Positions 60,557 to 64,000 of a DNA stretch of 64,000 nt are shown piece after piece. This DNA is from Acanthaster planci (taxonomy: Eukaryota; Echinodermata; Asteroidea; Valvatida; Acanthasteridae), in the NCBI RefSeq assembly GCF_001949145.1, contig NW_019091363.1:2142902-2206901 (forward strand), written 5' to 3'. A program made the translations under genes and the position numbers. The notes below the pieces were generated by a model. That model did no database searches. It was not told the origin of the DNA and saw nothing but the letters and a program-made list of their open reading frames with translations. Position 1 is the stretch's first letter; every line of letters begins with the position of its first letter.

Positions 60557-62026
60557 ACTGTTGTCAGAGAGTAAAACGCAGATGAAAAGTTTGTTGATAG
60601 CGACGGAAACGAGGGATTATTGGGAACTGTGATAGCCCTTAGCTTGTGGCTGGAAAGGCCATACAACATCATGCTTTTAAAAAAAGCTTTCTGTTTTGAA
60701 TTTGTATAGGGAAAGTATGCAGGCTTTGACTCCTTTGTGCAGAGCCTGTGGAACAAAAGCACTGGCCGGCAAGATGGCAGTCACGCGAACCCTCTGTTGC
60801 TTCAAATCTTTGCATTTTGAATGTTCTAAAACAACGCGTATCATTTTCAAACTGACCATTTCATGACGTACGGGGAAAGTCTCTACTAGTACGTACATAC
60901 CATCGATAAAGTTGAGAACGGACAAACTCGAGCTGTTTCATCAGACAGGTATATTGAGAATCTTGTATTTTGAGTTATGTCCCCGTTGATTCTATCCATT
61001 TTCTGGCCCCTCCTTGACGAGTTCCTCATCAATCATAGCATGCATGCCTACATGTAGGCCTACCTGAATTCATTCAGTGAGAAAGCGGCCTCCACACTAG
61101 TTTGGATCTTTGAAACAGTTACACGGCAGTTAACCTGGATGAAAATAAGGAAGTAAATGTAGTTTAAAACAGTAAATTGAAATGAGACCCAATGCACCCC
61201 CCCTTCGATCTGTCGGTCTAATTAAATATAATGTAGTTACTTAATCGGAGACCAAATTCAAAGATATATCTTACCGTGAAATTTGATACAAAGCATCGCA
61301 CACCCGGGAACCATTTACCCGAAACTATAGAACTCGGCGATTTGTTCCAATATTTCCAATAAATCAACCTGAAACATTTTGTCTCAAAGCTAGAATAGGC
61401 CTACACTGTTGCTTATTCACTGGCAATCGCTAGCGCTACCGGTGTAAAACGCCAGCTCAGGGAGATTGATAAAACCTTTTTTTTAAATGATTCTGTTGAC
61501 AAGTTACACCGACAATCGATCATGTATTTAAATGAATGATCATGATCAATCTTGTATGACACTTATATTTTTCAAATAAAGTTTTTTTTTATTTTACCAA
61601 TTATTACTTTTTATACAGTCTATCCAGCGTATGCCTATGATCATAGTTAATGTGTTGCAGGACTCGTATACAAGGAAAGATTTAGAACCAAATTTTGGAA
61701 AGGGGGTCAAACATTTGGAAAGTTTTTCATAAAACCTATTGTGGCCTTTCTTGAGGGGTGAGGCTATACATTTTGGGGGCTTTCCCGTGCTTTTTGAATG
61801 AATAGAAATGAAATAGTCTTCTGGGGGTGGGGGGCGTGGCCCCGCTGACCTCCTCATCCACCCTGCTTGTATGCACTTTAGCCTTTTCGCTATTTTACAG
61901 TGTTGTTGTTGAAATTGACAAGTATTGGGTGCGTGTGACGGCTATAGAAACAGTTAAGGAACTGATTATTACACATGTATATGATTCTTCTTCAGTTTTG
62001 TAGGAAATCATTGAAATTTCACTCAC
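60557..62026. other. Region between the PAN-like exon and the fibrinogen-like part
   Basis: Probably intron sequence of the pseudogene. I could not find an exon that would reconcile the two phases. The G-rich stretch at 61740-61860 resembles a transposon end. Confidence 0.45.
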
Positions 62027-62363
62027 GCTTGATTCATTGAAAGCGCAGAAACTGTTAGTCACCGTCTCCAGCTCGTGACTGCCGTTCAAGTGTGAGGCAC
62101 TGTTGATGAGGGCGCACTGGTGTGCCTTCAAGAAGTAGCTTGTGGACTGGCAGATAGGATGATCGAGGCACAGATTGAAGCAGTGTTTCTGTGACTTCGT
62201 TGTGGACTGGTTGAAACTTGAACAGGGCAAAGCACGATCAACAAACCCACATATTCGTTGTCCCATCGAATTTTCTATCAGCATTTGCGAGCCAGTACAG
62301 GAATGCGATGGAAATGATATAAGCATAAAGGGAGTGCCGTAATGTTTTACCAGTGACGGGCAT
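62027..62363 (-). pseudogene. Signal peptide and PAN/apple-like exon
   Basis: From ATG at 62363 one frame reads a textbook signal peptide (MPVTGKTLRHSLYAY, then IISIAFLYWLANA) but stops within 14 codons. The PAN-like domain is in the next frame, running to NESS at 62027 before donor GTGAGT. It has paired cysteines (CFNLCLDHPICQSTSYF, then CALIN and FCAF). A one-base shift near 62277 would join them. An alternative start at 62326 in the domain frame gives no signal peptide. Confidence 0.6.
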
Positions 62364-64000
62364 TTTGAATGGCAAGAAGCGGTGTTTCGAAATAATTCTC
62401 AACATGCCAGACAGCGACTTTCTGTTGTGCTTGTTCTCTCGCGATGGCTGCGGAAGCTGAGACAGGCATTCCGCTGGAACCTGAAGTCATATCTTTGATT
62501 GGTCTTTCTCATATGTTGTTAATTACTGTCCTGCACTGGCTGTGCGCCGCGTGCCAATCACCGAGGACAATCAAAACCAATTACTGTTTCAGGGGCCGCG
62601 TCAATAATATCAACGAGTTTTGCCAATTTTAACCACAATATTGCTTCTTTCGCTTGCCTGTTCACGAAGATGTCGTTTTGGTGCACTAAATCTGTAATAA
62701 AACAAACCACAACGGCCCATAAGGACTGGCAGAGCTACAATGAGGCGCTCAAGGCCAGATCAGTGAACAGGCATCTTTAGTGGAAGTTTAATTGCTAGTT
62801 CCCCAATAGCTCCTCGAGAAAATATTGCCAGCAATAGAGACAATCTGGGAGTAGGGCAATGTCACAGCGTACAGAAGGAATAGCGTGGGGGGCTACATCT
62901 TTCGCCTGAAGTTTTAGGACAGGCATACACACCCTCAGTCAAACCTTTTCGACACCTAGGTCGATCTACTACAAGTCTACTACAGTACCTCACCGGAGCA
63001 CACACAAAATGTTTTGCAATTTTCTCGTTCGTGGTTTCATGCGCCATGTCCACAACTTTGCTCCAGTTTTATTACTCACTGGGTTTTTGCAGCAACGTTA
63101 ATTCTCGGGATTTGCTAGATCAGATTCTTGCTGTGACCGTAATGCAGTGTGGTATCCACAGGTTATGCAGATAAAGGCAATTTGAATACAGATGCGTGTA
63201 CAAAGCATAAGCCCTTGGTTTATTTACTACACATTACATATTGCACAAAAGGTAACAAATGAACTAAATACACCAGTACATGTAAAATAAGTACCTTTTC
63301 CCTGAATACTAAACTGAATAAATTGTACTGACAAAGTTAATAAATTGAGGCTAATATTTTTTAAAACTCTATCAGATTTACACATGATATTATACGCTTG
63401 AGAAAGACATGAATATTCAATCTTTAATATCTTACATCCACGTACTGACACTCTTTAATGTCACGCAAGTAACTTGCAATTCTTAAGCACTACACACAGA
63501 CATATTTCATCAGCTTACGAGATGTCCAAATGCTAATTTACCTTCTTTGGATATGACAACCACAGAAAAAGTGTTAGGCCCCAAGTACACGTATAGCATA
63601 AGACCCAAAACTGGTTAATGACTGCATCCTACACACTTTCTACCAATTACAGGTGCCCATTAGCTCATGCACGAACTTCGCGCTATAGTCGCGTCGGGGT
63701 GCAACAGAATTACATTGTAAACGCGATATATATGTATAAGCACCCCTCCTCGAAGGTCAGGGGACTTTAGAGTGTCACCTAGCACCATGAACCTGGTATC
63801 GACACTAGTACTCAATCCCACTAGTACCAGATTAGCAAAAATGCTATTGCAATCTCACGTACAAACAAGGGGGAAGTTCAGGTGAGAGCCACAGCCTGAC
63901 CACCAGCCAACTAATGCACACGCGCAATACTGGCCCATTCAACTACCCAAGTCCAACTTATTTTACATAATTCAATAATCTTTCACAGTTTGTCATTCGT
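62364..64000. other. Right flank, nothing recognised
   Basis: A short + strand frame at 62444 (MAAEAETGIPLEPEVISLI) has a plausible start but no clear donor or family. No tRNA or other RNA gene seen. Confidence 0.45.

Larger units (their letters stand above)
59831..62363 (-). pseudogene. Decayed PAN/apple plus fibrinogen-related secreted protein gene
   Basis: The pieces run right to left. A signal-peptide frame starts at 62363. A PAN-like domain, one frame off, ends at a GTGAGT donor at 62027. A fibrinogen-like C-terminal domain lies between 60556 and 59831. The fibrinogen part is split into five segments in different frames, lacks roughly 60 residues of its middle and is interrupted by a foldback element. 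The exit phase of the PAN exon (0) does not match the acceptor at 60557, which reads CEELQ in another phase, so an exon is missing or frame was lost. Secreted fibrinogen-related proteins are lectin-like recognition molecules in invertebrate immunity and development. One gene or two adjacent remnants are both possible. An allele elsewhere may be intact. Confidence 0.72.

Noticed and set aside
61740-61860. G-rich block as a possible quadruplex or promoter
   Set aside because: G runs are few and irregular. It fits a degraded transposon end better, and no gene start is nearby.
62444-62632. Short + strand frame MAAEAETGIPLEPEVISLI as a possible first exon divergent from the PAN-like gene
   Set aside because: The start looks plausible, but there is no consensus donor and no following exon in the window.
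1-64000. tRNA, rRNA, CRISPR or viral genes
   Set aside because: I saw no cloverleaf with A and B boxes, no ribosomal RNA sequence, no spaced direct repeats and no reverse transcriptase, integrase or capsid-like frame.

Overview
The window looks like nuclear DNA of a marine invertebrate, most likely a deuterostome. An echinoderm is my first guess and amphioxus or a hemichordate the alternatives; this is inferred from gene content and texture, not proven. Coding sequence is split into short exons by introns with GT..AG ends, there are no operons or ribosome binding sites, and most of the window is non-coding. The left 45 kb is saturated with short palindromic words (TACATGTA above all, also TACCGGTA and TAGGCCTA) that create many spurious M/Y/H/V/C/T-rich reading frames. 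A 27-base run of N at 52985-53011 marks an assembly gap.

Region 1 (about 3.4-47.7 kb, + strand) is one large gene. A 3.2-kb exon (21193-24418) encodes a CAP-Gly microtubule-binding domain followed by a long Ser/Thr/Lys-rich disordered region with three SxIP-type EB-binding motifs. Thirteen further exons (25.5-47.7 kb), all joining in one continuous reading frame, add basic Ser/Pro-rich cassettes and a long coiled coil. The end of that coil closely resembles the C-terminus of the vertebrate MTUS1/MTUS2 (ATIP/TIP150) microtubule-associated proteins. The predicted protein is about 1675 residues, plus perhaps 8 from a tentative first coding exon at 3400-3423. A CAP-Gly domain joined to an MTUS-type tail is not the architecture known from vertebrates.

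Region 2 (47.7-53 kb) is probably 3'UTR and intergenic DNA with several AATAAA signals, then the gap.

Region 3 (55.1-57.6 kb, - strand) looks like a compact gene with a TATA-like box, a tiny leader exon, an exon carrying a signal peptide and a third exon. The third exon, in the phase set by the splice, reads as a 52-residue precursor with two tandem copies of a Pro/Arg-rich peptide bounded by Lys-Arg and ending Gly-Lys-stop. It is a candidate secreted peptide precursor that I do not recognise.

Region 4 (59.8-62.4 kb, - strand) is a decayed gene of the secreted PAN/apple plus fibrinogen-related lectin type. A signal peptide and a PAN-like exon lie one frame apart. The fibrinogen-like domain is broken by a deletion and frameshifts and is interrupted by a 274-bp foldback element. 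Removing the element with one copy of its target-site duplication rejoins the fibrinogen reading frame exactly. Non-autonomous DNA elements, tandem duplications and hairpins are scattered through the introns.
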